In this document: positions 51,166 through 62,112 of the stretch, piece after piece | Layout: each line of letters starts with the position of its first letter | Position numbering within the stretch: the first letter of the stretch is position 1 | Source: Branchiostoma floridae | Taxonomy: Eukaryota > Chordata > Leptocardii > Amphioxiformes > Branchiostomatidae | Direction of reading: 5' to 3' | Length of the DNA stretch: 64,000 bases | Assembly (NCBI RefSeq): GCF_000003815.2 | Contig: NC_049986.1 | Coordinates: 1,153,927-1,217,926 of the forward strand | Made by a program: the position numbers and the translations under genes | Notes under the pieces: generated by a model | Told to the model about the DNA's origin: nothing | The model's input: only the letters and a program-made list of their open reading frames with translations | Databases searched by the model: none

Positions 51166-51966
51166 ATGGCATCGAAACCTCAACTGAAACAAAATGCGGC
51201 GGAGGATGGACAAGATTTTCCCCGTACCCACAAGTGCAGCTATTGTGAAAAGGAGTTTCGCCGCAAAAGTAAGCTCGATCGACATCTGCGAACGCATACC
51301 GGTGAGAAACCGTACAACTGTGAACATTGCAACAAAGGCTTCAGTCAGTCAACTCAGCTGAAGACTCACATGCGGACTCATACGGGGGAAAACCCGTACA
51401 GGTGTGAGGAGTGCAGCAAGCAGTTCAGTACATTGTCAAATCTAAAGAGTCACATGAGAACCCACACAGGTGAGAAACCGTACAAGTGTAAGACATGCTG
51501 CAAGCAGTTCAGTAATCTTTGTAACATGAAAACACACATGAGAACTCACACTGGGGAGATACCGTACAAGTGTAAACATTGCAACAAAGGCTTCAGTCAG
51601 TCACCTCACCTGAAGGCTCACATACGGACTCATACAGGGGAAAACCCGTACAGATGTGAGCAGTGCAGCAAACAGTTTAGTGCACTGTCAGATCTAAAGA
51701 AACACATGCGGACCCACACTGGCGAGAAACCGTACACATGTGATGCATGCAGCAAACAGTTTAGTCGGTTGTGTAATTTGAAGGAACACATGCGAACCCA
51801 CACTGGTGAAAAACCATACAAGTGCGAAGAGTGCAGCAAACAGTTCACTACGTTGTCAAATTTTAAGAGGCACATGCGGACTCACACCGTACAAGTGCCA
51901 GGTGTGCAGCAGACAGTTCAGACAGCTGGGTACTCTAAACAGACACATGCGGACTTACACCGTTGA
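51166..51966 (+). CDS. C2H2 zinc-finger protein 2 (eight fingers, frameshifted end)
   Basis: 266 aa, probably nuclear. Fingers start at about residues 24, 52, 80, 108, 136, 164, 192 and 220 with TGEKPY, TGENPY or TGEIPY linkers, all with intact C2H2 residues. Fingers 2-4 and 5-7 are a three-finger (252-bp) duplication: both sets start CNKGFSQS, use a TGENPY linker next, then CSKQFS and a (N/R)LCN(M/L)K third finger. After finger 8 an 11-base deletion in the linker shifts the frame, so the last 26 or so residues ([10 protein letters not shown] and on) are not natural. The upstream TTG in frame is ignored in favour of the ATG after the splice acceptor. No effector domain is seen. Confidence 0.85.
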   Translation: MASKPQLKQNAAEDGQDFPRTHKCSYCEKEFRRKSKLDRHLRTHTGEKPYNCEHCNKGFSQSTQLKTHMRTHTGENPYRCEECSKQFSTLSNLKSHMRTHTGEKPYKCKTCCKQFSNLCNMKTHMRTHTGEIPYKCKHCNKGFSQSPHLKAHIRTHTGENPYRCEQCSKQFSALSDLKKHMRTHTGEKPYTCDACSKQFSRLCNLKEHMRTHTGEKPYKCEECSKQFTTLSNFKRHMRTHTVQVPGVQQTVQTAGYSKQTHADLHR

Positions 51967-52135
51967 GAAACCGTACAGATGTGAGGCATGCTGGAAGCAG
52001 TTCCGTGAGCTGGGAAATCTAAAGGAACGCATCCGGGCTCACACTGGTTAGAAACCGTACAGGTGTGAAAATTGAAAATGAAGCTTTCGTCAGTCACGTA
52101 GTCTTTGTGCCCATATGCAAACTCACATCGGTGAA
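51880..52135 (+). pseudogene. decayed 3' finger array of zinc-finger gene 2
   Basis: In the shifted frame: finger 9 [20 protein letters not shown] then Y for the final His, finger 10 CEACWKQFRELGNLKERIRA with Arg for the first His, then TAG. A finger 11 follows with two internal stops (CEN, stop, K, stop, SFRQSRSLCAHMQTH). Missing zinc ligands show these fingers are no longer under selection. Confidence 0.8.
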
Positions 52136-52700
52136 AGTCTGTGACGATAACATGTACATGTGCATATTGTTACACAGTAGGAAAGGATCTTAAGCTTGAA
52201 AAAGTTTGCCACTTGATCATTTTTACTTTACAAAGGTGACCTTTGAGTTACCGTTTTAATTCAGCAGTATAGTCACTACATAGAACCGAATTTCAGCATA
52301 GTAGTTACTATCGCCATGTGCCCTACTTGATTATATCTAGAGCTGTTGACAGTCACTGTTGTTCACTGGTGTCAGAAAGATTGCAATAATAGCCATCGCA
52401 CTTAGATTAGTTTTTCTATGTATATATCTAATTACTCATTGACAAGTTTTTATTATCCTTTATTAGTCATTTTAATTTCTGTAAATACACTATGGACATG
52501 GATCAAAGGCGTTTAGAATTAGCTTCGTAAAAAGATTCGAAAACAGATGTTACTATCTATTGGTTACCTTTATGATATGCTGTAAGATGTTGGAGTTTTT
52601 TTTTATTTACCGCAACTAAGTTTTCTCAATAAGATAGTGTCCTTTATGTGAAGTTGTCTTTGATGTCAAACGTTATCTTTTTCCTACCCACAGAACTTGT
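52136..52700. other. 3' flank of zinc-finger gene 2; nothing recognised
   Basis: AT-rich; presumed 3'UTR and intergenic DNA. Confidence 0.5.
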
Positions 52701-52721
52701 ATGGTTTGCATGCAATTGTAT

Positions 52722-53060
52722 TGCGACACAACACCACACAACATAGCACAACACCTCGCGACTCAATACGACACCAAACAAGACATGACCAACACAAAAC
52801 AATACAAAACAAAACAACATGACCCATGTACAACACTACACATGTACAACATAATACGACACAACACGACTTATGTACAACACGACACAAAACGACATAT
52901 GTACAACACAACACATGTATAACTGTACACTACACAATTTGAAATACGACACAACACTACATACGTACGACACGACACGACATAACGCGACATAGGTACA
53001 ACACGACACGACAAATGTACAACACAACACAACACAACATTGCACGTCAAGACACAACAC
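52722..53060. repeat. ACAAC/ACGAC low-complexity tract
   Basis: 340 bp almost entirely of ACAAC, ACGAC, ACACG and ATGTACAAC words. The minus strand encodes a Cys/Val-rich pseudo-peptide, purely a composition effect. Strong strand asymmetry: nearly no G in longer stretches. Confidence 0.9.
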
Positions 53061-53063
53061 AGC

Positions 53064-53232
53064 AATTTTCAATAGAAGACAAGGGTAAGACAGGGTCAAG
53101 ATGCAAATGAGGGGCTCCTCCTAGGCCCGAGAGAAAACGTTACCTCCTGTAACAAAAACAACATCAGCTAATTGACTCATTTGCATTAACTTCGCCTTTA
53201 TTTTTATCTTATCCTTGTCTCCTATTGAAAAA
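53064..53232. repeat. foldback MITE-like, about 168 bp
   Basis: TTTTCAATAGAAGACAAGGG then TAAGA at the left pairs with TCTTATCCTTGTCTCCTATT then GAAAA at the right. A further pair is GATGCAAATGA and TCATTTGCATTA. Confidence 0.75.
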
Positions 53233-53574
53233 TCCAAGATTGTATTCAGTCACTTGAGCTACTGCTATTTGGCTTATCGTATTACCAGGATGTCTAACCT
53301 TCATCGTCATAACACTAAGTAGCCATTTGAAGTCTTGGTAGACAATAGTTTTGTAAGCGTTAGGAATAATATTTTCCCAAAAAAAATCTTCCTGTTGCTC
53401 TAAAATCATATAAACATTTTATCAAGTAGTCATTCCTCTGCCAAAATAGTTTGGGCAGGATTTGCAATAATATTGTACAACAGGAGAAAAACATTCTTTA
53501 ACGCTTCCTTTGTCGATAGTTTTTAAACTATGAAAATAGGAAGCGTGACTACTGAGAAAATAATCTGAACTAAC

Positions 53575-53605
53575 CAAGGAGCTTTTATCTGATAAAAGCT
53601 CCTTG
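53575..53605. repeat. 31-bp perfect palindrome
   Basis: CAAGGAGCTTTTATC, a single T, then GATAAAAGCTCCTTG: 15-bp arms with no mismatch and no real loop. No gene end nearby on either strand. Confidence 0.95.
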
Positions 53606-54318
53606 AACTAACGTGTCGGATTCGTCATAAATTCCAATTTCACGTTAAATGCATTTTAAATCGTACAAGGTCCGGGTGATTCCGATCGGAGTTTGCAGGC
53701 ATTACAAATTAGAATCGTGAATAAAAGTGAATGTTACCGAATAAATAGTATCATAATATTTCTTTTGTCATGCTTGTTCATTTGCTTACGCGCCTTCAAC
53801 AATAAAAGTGGCATAATACAGACATAAAGTTATCATGTTGCTGCAACATCGTGCTGGCAAAATGTATGTTTATTCATATAAACATTGCACAGGTAACACA
53901 ATTGTTTAGATTTACAGTTCAAAACATTCTAACGATGAATATTGATGAGGAAATAATCATTCTCGCCATTGTTAAACTTACTTATCAAATCTAAACTGGC
54001 CAATTTTCCCGCGATTTCCGCCAAGTAACATTTCCTCGATTGTCTCAACTTACCCTGCCAAAGTCAAATCTGCCGAAAATGATTGATATTGCTACGCGGA
54101 ATGTTGGCAAATTCATCGACAAAGACATGTACTCTGACGTTCAAGGAACGCGTACCTTCTGCTACCCTACCGTCCAAATGACCTTGTCGTTAACTCCAAA
54201 TCCTCGCAAAAAAATATTTTATATATACATGTATATAAAACCGGGCGTAAGGTGACATTCGTCCGCTCAGGCTGTGTTGTCAAGATATGCACGTGTTTCT
54301 ATATAAACGGGGTTGGAA

Positions 54319-54475
54319 GGCCCCGCTATTGAATATTAATTAGACTTCGTCTTCCTTTTCGCTGATTGGCTGGCTCGTTAAATTCATTTAACTTGCACGT
54401 GCGGGGCTCTGCGGGGTGACGTCACGGCAAAAGGCCGAAAGAAAACCAATTTTCCCTCAGAAAAGTGCTGAAATT
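54319..54475 (+). repeat. GC-rich direct repeat, left copy, promoter-like
   Basis: Similar to 54818-54948: GGCCCCGCT, ATGAATATTAATTAG/ATTGAATATTAATTAG, GGGGTGACGTCACGG, and CCTCAGAAAAGTGC in order. It has a perfect TGACGTCA (54417-54424), an ATTGG CCAAT box (54364) and a TATATAAA just upstream (near 54300). Confidence 0.7.
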
Positions 54476-54689
54476 TACTGTATATAGTAAAGCGCTGGTT
54501 ACAAGTTAGCAATTTACGTGTTTGTAAGCATAAGTCCGTGAGATTTCTGAAACAACAGCAGTTCTGTGATAAACGGAACCTTCTAAAAACGTACGGAGCT
54601 AACAGCGCAGGGAAAATATACCATCGCATCACAGAAATGCCCCTAAAAACTGATACAATAAGCCTTCTGAATAGCCCAAAGTGCAAGAG

Positions 54690-54780
54690 TTTCCCCCAAC
54701 GGGGCTCTGCCCCTGGACCCTGCCGGGCCGGGGCCTTCGGCGTTCTTCGGTGGACGCCGCTGCGCCGACGCTGTAAAAAA
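54690..54780. other. GC-rich island
   Basis: About 90 bp far richer in G+C than its surroundings (GGGGCTCTGCCCCTGGACCC, GCCGGGCCGGGGCC), with several short self-complementary stretches, between the two direct-repeat copies. No reading frame is convincing. Confidence 0.6.
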
Positions 54781-54817
54781 TTATGGCGGGAACACTGCAG
54801 TATATACGGAATCGTGA

Positions 54818-54948
54818 GGCCCCGCTTATGAATATTAATTAGCCTTCGCCCTCTTCGCGCACAGGTGTGGGCTCCGTGCGGGGTCACGGAAGGTCACGTC
54901 AGGAGGCCAAAAGAAAACAAATTTCCCCTCAGAAAAGTGCCAAAAATA
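54818..54948 (+). repeat. GC-rich direct repeat, right copy
   Basis: Second copy of 54319-54475, about 500 bp downstream, shorter by a deletion. The TGACGTCA site is altered to GGTCACGTCA. Confidence 0.7.
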
Positions 54949-54949
54949 A

Positions 54950-55990
54950 TCATTTTAAAGTAGTTTATGTCAAAACTTTTACTTGGATCATTTTACCAAC
55001 TATCTAATGCCTATCTACACCAAATTTCAGGCCATTCCATTGAAAGACCAGGGTACAGGGGGCCAAAATATACCGTTTTGGTCAAAACATGACCTTTAAA
55101 CCTCAATAAAATCATTTTAGAGGCAGTTATGAAAAAAACTGAGAATAAAAGCATCAAGGTATTGGCCCATTCTACCCCTGTGCCAAATTTCAGGTCATTC
55201 GGTCCAGAAACGGCGGAGATGAATCACCTTGAAGATTTGACAGGAGAAAGAAAGAAAGAAGAAACATTACGAATACAATATATTTCACCATACTATGTAT
55301 GGCTGAAATATAAAAAAGCATTCCTTGCCGGTGCTCTAAATGAATATAAACATAACACTTTGTATTGATTCCTATGGTAAAATAGCTTTGCCAGCGCTTC
55401 CAATGATATTGTACGAACATGTAGAGTTCCACGAACCCATATCTATGATACTATAAATGCATTCAAGTTCGTAGGGCCTATGGGTTTAATTTCGCGTTGC
55501 GTTAACGGGAAAATGGAGTGCTCGTGATGATTTTCTGTTCTCAGTAGCGCCATCCTGCGAATTCAATTGCATTTATAGTACTGTACTATAGTAACATACT
55601 GTATCAGGGCGCCTCTAGGAACCGCCAGTCGGAAACCACTTACTGGTTACAGTGGAAGGGACAGAACTCTACTAACGGACAGAACCGACTTTTGACTTTG
55701 ACAGTGCTGGTGTGCTGGTGTGATCAACTGTCATTGATTCCTCTGGATACTACATTTCTATTGTGGTGTTGTACAATACATAAAATGGATAGATATGTGT
55801 CTTGCAAGTAGCAAGTACCTCATATATTTCACCATTACCACACTGTTAGGGGGAGGCATATGCGGCGCAAGTAGAGGACAGAAGGAAAATGTCCGCGCTG
55901 GTTTTGTTTTGAGTTCGCGCACAGCACGAAATCTGGTATTTAAGCAAGCTTAAACTCAACGTAAACGCGACGTTTCTGCACCCTTTCCGC
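54950..55990. other. no gene recognised
   Basis: Contains two similar phrases (CCAAATTTCAGG-CATTC near 55019 and 55181), suggesting an old short duplication. Confidence 0.4.
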
Positions 55991-56375
55991 AACTTAACGA
56001 CTTCTTTCCGTGAACGTAAAGATTCCCTTTAATGCTACCTTTACATTGGCACTTATAAGTACGGTTCTGCACTTATTTACGTGCCTTTCCGCAACTATTA
56101 GACGCTTAAAGGCGTCGTTGATAACAGTATTTCCATATCCTTTACGGGCGGAAAGCGTGCGTTTCTTAAGACTTTTCCGTGATCTTTTGACCACCTTTAC
56201 ACTCGATTTCCGTTACGATTTCCCCCACGTTTATGTGTCGTTCACACAGCCTGAAAGGTACGTAAAGATGTGCGGAAACGTACCTATCCGAACGCTTTCC
56301 GTGATCTTTTCTTGGACTACAGTTGCGCGTTTATTTTTAGTAAAGGCGGCGTAAGTTTAAACCTTTCCGCATATT
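55970..56375. repeat. block rich in CCTTTCCGC / GCGGAAAG words
   Basis: CTTTCCGC, its complement, CGTAAAG and CTTTACG recur many times on both strands over 400 bp, giving many possible hairpins. This is typical of subterminal repeat regions of DNA transposons. No TIR pair was found. Confidence 0.5.
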
Positions 56376-59300
56376 TAGGTTGGTTTTATGTGTTTTGTGT
56401 GGCTTAACTTTCCGCACTATGTGCATTGGGTATGCGTGTCTCATTTGGTTATAATCATACCTACTAGGTACCTGAGGCTTCTTCGTCTTAACTATCTTTT
56501 AATTCTTAGGGAACAATCGGTGTACAGTATCCACGAATCTCCGCTACATTCAAGTCCACAATTTGGAGTCCAGTGTCGGGCGATACGTCTGGAAAGACGT
56601 CATTTCAAGCACCATTTAGTTCCATCTTGTCATCACAGTAGAAAAATCCGCTGAGATTCCCGAGGATGGGCACTGTTTCATGATGGCCGTGCTTTCCATG
56701 TAGGCTCCACCAGCTGATGCTGGTCAAGACGACACCCTGAGTTGTGCCCCGTTGAAGTCTCTCGAGCATACTCCGTTTCTGACAAGCCGTGAGTGTCCTA
56801 GTATTCGTTCCGCCTTGTAGTTCCGTCGGAATCCATATGCGGCAAGACCACACCAATAATCCATGTTGAAACGGGTCCAAGGCTCCTTCGTGACTTGTCC
56901 CAAAACAGACGCCCTGCAAACTGGTTTCTGCTATAAATTCTGGCATATTCGTTAGGTTTCACCCCATACAAGTACCGTTTTCACTTACAAGAGGTTAACG
57001 GTGGTCACCGTGATGCAGTTAGAAGTGAGCTATGAGACGTCTCCTGTCTCCTGAGAGAGACCGGTAACCACTTACAAGTGGCTCAGAGAGACGAGTCTCC
57101 GTCTCCGTCCTGTACAATGACACCACGCACAGAACTCGCGAGACTTCGTTGACGGTACGAGATTTAGGGGCTCCGGGATGCGGAAATTTTCAGGTATCTG
57201 AACCCCGGATTGTTGCCTCGTTTGACGGCCAGCAGCTGATCAAGTCGACCGATTCCATGGCGAGGTAAGCACCTGTTATCCATTTACTGATCATTTTGAG
57301 GTTGATCATCACTGCAACCCTCACTCGTTTGCCTTGTGAGTTTTTTTGTGACAAAGTGTGCGCGCTTCGGCCAGGCGCGGGTGAAGGGGGAGGGGGGTGG
57401 TACACACCACCGCCAGTAGAAAACAACAACAACAAAACAATAATATTGTACATGTGATTGTGCTGATCGCAAGAATAGCCCACTGCTGTTGTTACTGGCC
57501 TGTTATAGCGGTCATTAAGCCCATGCATTTACAGCATTCAAATCAATTCACCCCAAACAAGTTAAAGACCATGAGTCGGATATACGATCTTTTCGATTCA
57601 AATTATTATCTCGATTTTGAGCTGTTCACTTTCAGAATCAGAAATCAACCTGAATATACCAGAGAAATTGACACTCGTGTAGCATGTGGCAAGATGCAGA
57701 AATCACTATAGTATAGAGAACAAATGTATGTGGCATGACCATGAGAACATTTCCAAATCATAATGTTTGTCTCCTTGTGTATCAATTGAATGAATGGTCA
57801 CAGATACAACCTTTGTCATTTTATTATAATCCACATATAGCTGAATTGTCTCCAAAGTTTCTTGTCTCTCTCAAGTGTCATTGCATTTTCCCAAGGGTAG
57901 TCAGCTGTTTTGGAAATGTAAGGAATCTCTTTGTACAAACTATAATTCTTTTTATGAATAATGCCTCAACATCTATCTATGATATCCTCTGACAGACATG
58001 AGTGAAAAACAAATGAAATTGTTTTCCAGGTTGGAATCCACCCTGAAGCCTATTGAAGACATACACGAGATCACAAGATGGCGGCAGAGTGACCTAGAAT
58101 GGACCAATCCTGAAGCCCCGTCCCCTGTTCGATCATGTTCTATTTTGAACACCTCCGTCAAAAACAGCGCTTGTTGGACAGAACTGTTCGCTTCCACTAT
58201 TTAGCTGATAATAACGACTGACTTCAGTTTAGCTTTTTTTCACCCTGACCTCCTCTCAGACCGGGTTGAAAAAAAATGCGCTGACTTCTTTGTTGAAGGT
58301 TACATCCACTGAGTACAGTCATCTGAGGAGGGGGCTGATAAAGTTGTGGTAAGGGCTTTAATTTCAATCAAAGTGGAAGCGGGAGGCCATGCATATCATA
58401 ACCTTGTTCGTGGGCAGAAGTGTCCGGTTTCTGACATACGGTCAATGCACATGAAAACCAGGGTACACCTGTATTTGTTACTGGGTTTCTACTGCATTTG
58501 CTGCATGCATAACAGCGGCATGCTCATGATAAAAGCGAAATCAAGAAGAAAGCAGCTCAGGCACTCGTGGAGAGGGAGCTTGTACTATGCACCAACTAAT
58601 GCGACACTTCTACAAAGTCTGCCAGTGCAGAGTCCCGTGTCTTATACATACCCTGCTCTACACGTTCATCCTGCCCACCAACAATGTAAAGCTAATTGCA
58701 GTGGCACTCCCTCCCACAGTACCTATACACGGTGGGTTTAGTCTTCAACAAAGAATAGCATAGCATTTTTCTTTGGCCATTTCTGTTCAATGATGATGAT
58801 TTCTGTTCAACTGGGTATTCGAATTAGAATAGTGGTTGCATCTTGTTCTATTTGTTCAATATGACGTTCGATCGGGATTGGTCCATCCCTTGCGAAACTG
58901 AATGACCTCGACGTTGAGGAAAGAAAGCAATACCTTTCAATAATACAACGTGTGTCATGCCAAAGGTCATTTTATATCTAACTAAAGTAAAGGGACGTTA
59001 TTACATTTATTGGTGTCAATAATCCTACATGTTCTGGAAATGTTTTGTAACATCTAGTACTTTGGAAAGGTTTTAGTAGCTTACTAATAGGAATGTTTTG
59101 TTTATGAAGACAGATGCCATTTTGATATTAGTGTTGTTGAGATCTTTTAAAGCATTTATATGTCATATATACATCCTTTGATTCCTGTGTTTGTAGATAT
59201 TTCCAAAGCATAGTAAGCATGCCTGTATATTATAGTCTTACTGTATTTATAACTTCCAGTTCATACCGTATGCTGGGTAGTGTTGCTTGTGTATTCAGCT

Positions 59301-59500
59301 GAGCTTTTAGAATACAGACATGAATGAACTGATGCATATGACTTTGGACAGGTGTTTGAGTAAGTGTACATGTAAATTTTCTCCTGGTAGGAAGCAGGAG
59401 ATGGTGCTGTTTATGCAAGTCACACCTGTCTAGAATGATCAGACCACTGGCTTTAGTTGTTCACACTGAAGAACCACATGCTTGTAGAAAAAGATGAAAT
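56376..59500. other. no gene recognised
   Basis: Several open frames of 80-130 codons on both strands but no domain, repeat or splice context I can defend. Probably intergenic. Confidence 0.4.
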
Positions 59501-59734
59501 TGTTAGAAATCTTTGGGCAAAATGGGTTCGGATACAGTCAAATCCGGGCCCATATTTTGCCTTATCCTTAAGGGATGCGATCAGATAAGGGCAGATGCGA
59601 TTGGTTATGGATCTAAAATCTGACATTCGCCGGTTTCCGTACTTGTTTGGATATGGAAAAAATACAAAATACGTATCTTTTGCAGCTGCGATAGAGGTTT
59701 TATATCCTTGCTGTGAAATACACTTAAATGTCTG

Positions 59735-59965
59735 TAATTTTCCGTATCCTAACCAACACGCAAATCCCCACATTTGCCTGCGAATGCGCAGATACGAAAG
59801 GATTTTCCACCTTCTTAACCGAATCAGAAATCTGTATCACCCTGTATTTGCAATGTATACGCAGATACGAAATTCAGAATTTTTGGATCCTAACCAAATT
59901 CAAAAGCGGTATCCCCCCACATTTGCAACGTGTATACAGATAATGGGGATTTTCCTGGATCTGAA
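59735..59965. repeat. tandem repeat of about 74 bp, three diverged copies
   Basis: CTTAACC/CTAACCAA, CCC-CATTTGC and GTATACGCAGATACGAAA-type phrases recur near 59750, 59820 and 59892. The preceding 59520-59660 contains partial inverse phrases (GGGTTCGGATACAG), so the whole may be a foldback element. Confidence 0.6.
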
Positions 59966-60660
59966 CCAATGTTAACTGTGATTTGAATGCTGTCAGTGTA
60001 GAAACATGTATATGATACAATGTACCTAAGTGTGTTCATATATAGGATTACATCAGACATGACTTCTTTCCTTGTTGACTATGATTTTAATGCTGGCAGT
60101 GTTATACTAGATAATCATTTGTACTTAAGTACAATGTACATGATATTGTTAAAACACAACCTGTACATATTGACTGTGGCTAGGTTAAAAATGATATGCT
60201 GTCCCAAATGCATTTTATTACTAGTACTTGTAAGAGCTGTGTGCAAAGTGCTTGTATTGAGCCCTATTGTTAACAGCTGTTGACAATTCAATAAATAAAA
60301 TTTCCTGTTATCCAGTCACTGGCCTCAGAACTGCCTGTATTCGGTAGCAAAAAATTAACAATATTTTGATACCCCAACATACATACAAAGTTTCATTTCC
60401 AGCATGATCTATTATTCGTCAGGTCAGGTCCCTATCACTCCAGTCTCTGATTCAATGAAGTTCTTTAGTGAAAGGACGGCCTCTTCTCATGTTTGCTTCT
60501 GGGACCAAAGTAGCAGTATACCGGCTGGTTTGCAATGTCGAGTAACATGGCCAGCAAGGCTTTACCAACGTCACAACAGATCTTTGTTTCCTGTGTGTTC
60601 CTGCCAATGTTTGTTGTATTCTCCAAGCAGAGGTTGAGTCTGGGATTCTAGTACTGTAAA
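59966..60660. other. no gene recognised
   Basis: AT-rich with short frames; nothing recognisable. Confidence 0.4.
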
Positions 60661-60664
60661 TGCA

Positions 60665-60830
60665 GGTGGTTTAATGGTTTTTCGGGGTGGCCACTTCCAC
60701 ACCACGACCATTTTTCCATGGAAGTAAGAGACTATGGTGCGTGGTACAGCGAACTTAAAACCACCGCAAAAAGTCCTTTTTCCCGCTACCGCGAAATTAA
60801 ATCCCCGAACTTAAATACATTTACAGTAGT
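60665..60830. repeat. interspersed repeat, relative of 23800-23998
   Basis: GTCCTTTTTCCCGCTA, GAAATTAAATCCC and CGAACTTAAA match the other copy in order. Followed immediately by the satellite. Confidence 0.6.
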
Positions 60831-60834
60831 GGCT

Positions 60835-62112
60835 AAATTTGGTCCTCTGGGTCAAAATTAGATATTGAAAACAATGTCCAATTTTCTTCAACATTATTTG
60901 GTGCGGAATGGTTCCCCGACATTATGTATACAACTTATTTGTCGAAAAAGCTAAATTTGGTCTTCTGGGGCAAAATCTGCATTTTTCGCAAAAAGAATTA
61001 ATATCGCGAAACGATGTTCGATTTTATTCAAACCAACATTATTGGGTGCGGAATGGATCCCAGACATAATGTATACAACTTATTTGTCGAAAAAGCTAAA
61101 TTTGGTCTTCTGGGGCAAAATCTGCATTTTTCGCAAAAAAAATTAATATCGCGAAACGATGTTCGATTTTATTCAAACCAACATTATTGGGTGCGGAATG
61201 GATCCCAGACATAATGTATACAACTTATATGTCGAAAAAGCTAAATTTGGTCTTCTCTGCCAAAATAAGCATTTTTTGCAAAAAAAGTTAATATCGCAAA
61301 ACGATGTCCGATTTTATTCAAACCAACATTGTTGGGTGCGGAATGGATCCCTGACATAATGTATACAACTTATATGTCGAAAAAGCTAAATTTGGTCTTC
61401 TGGGGCAAAATCTGCATTTTTCGCAAAAAAAATTAATATCGCGAAACGATGTTCGATTTTATTCAAACCAACATTATTGGGTGCGGAATGGATCCCAGAC
61501 ATAATGTATACAACTTATATGTCGAAAAAGCTAAATTTGGTCTTCTCAGCCAAAATAAGCATTTTTTGCAAAAAAAGTTAATATCGCAAAACGATGTCCG
61601 ATTTTATTCAAACCAACATTGTTGGGTGCGGAATGGATCCCTGACATAATGTATACAACTTATATGTCGAAAAAGCTAAATTTGGTCTTCTCAGCCAAAA
61701 TAAGCATTTTTAGCAAAAAAAATTAATATCGCAAAACGATGTTCGATTTTATTCAAACCAACATTGTTGGGTGCGGAATGGATCCCTGACATAATGTATA
61801 CAACTTATATGTCGAAAAAGCTAAATTTGGTCTTCTCAGCCAAAATATGCATTTTTCGCAAAATGAATTAATATCGCGAAACGATGTACGATTTTATTCA
61901 AAATAACATTATTGGGTGCGGAATAGTTCCCCGACATCATATATACAACTTATTTGTCGAAAAAAGCTAAATTTGGTCCTCTGGGACAAAATCTGCATTA
62001 TTCGCAAGAAAATTACATTTCATAAAACAATGTCCGATTTTCTTCAAACCAACCTTATTGGTTGCGGAATGGTTCCCTGACATAAATGTACGCGACTTAT
62101 TTGTCACAAAAG
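60835..62112. repeat. 145-bp satellite, about 8.7 units
   Basis: The phrase GTGCGGAATGG starts at 60901, 61046, 61191, 61336, 61481, 61626 and 61771, exactly 145 bp apart, then about 61915 and 62063 in worn outer units. Two unit types exist: A (ATCCCAGAC, GGGGCAAAATCTGC) and B (ATCCCTGAC, GCCAAAATAAGC). The order is A A B A B B, and 61191-61480 is almost repeated by 61481-61770. Confidence 0.95.

Noticed and set aside
56605-56946. 113-codon minus-strand frame
   Set aside because: No domain, no splice support and no neighbour; within the length expected by chance in 64 kb.
57998-58204. 68-codon frame preceded by TTGTTTTCCAG
   Set aside because: The acceptor-like sequence lies inside the frame and the peptide matches nothing I know.
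58346-58741. 131-codon frame
   Set aside because: No domain and unusual composition. Length alone is not evidence.
61014-61649. Three similar 66-codon frames
   Set aside because: The 145-bp unit is not a multiple of three, so these are accidental frames that recur because the DNA repeats.
60835-62112. Regular repeats that might be a CRISPR array
   Set aside because: Units are contiguous 145-bp satellite copies without unique spacers, in an animal genome.
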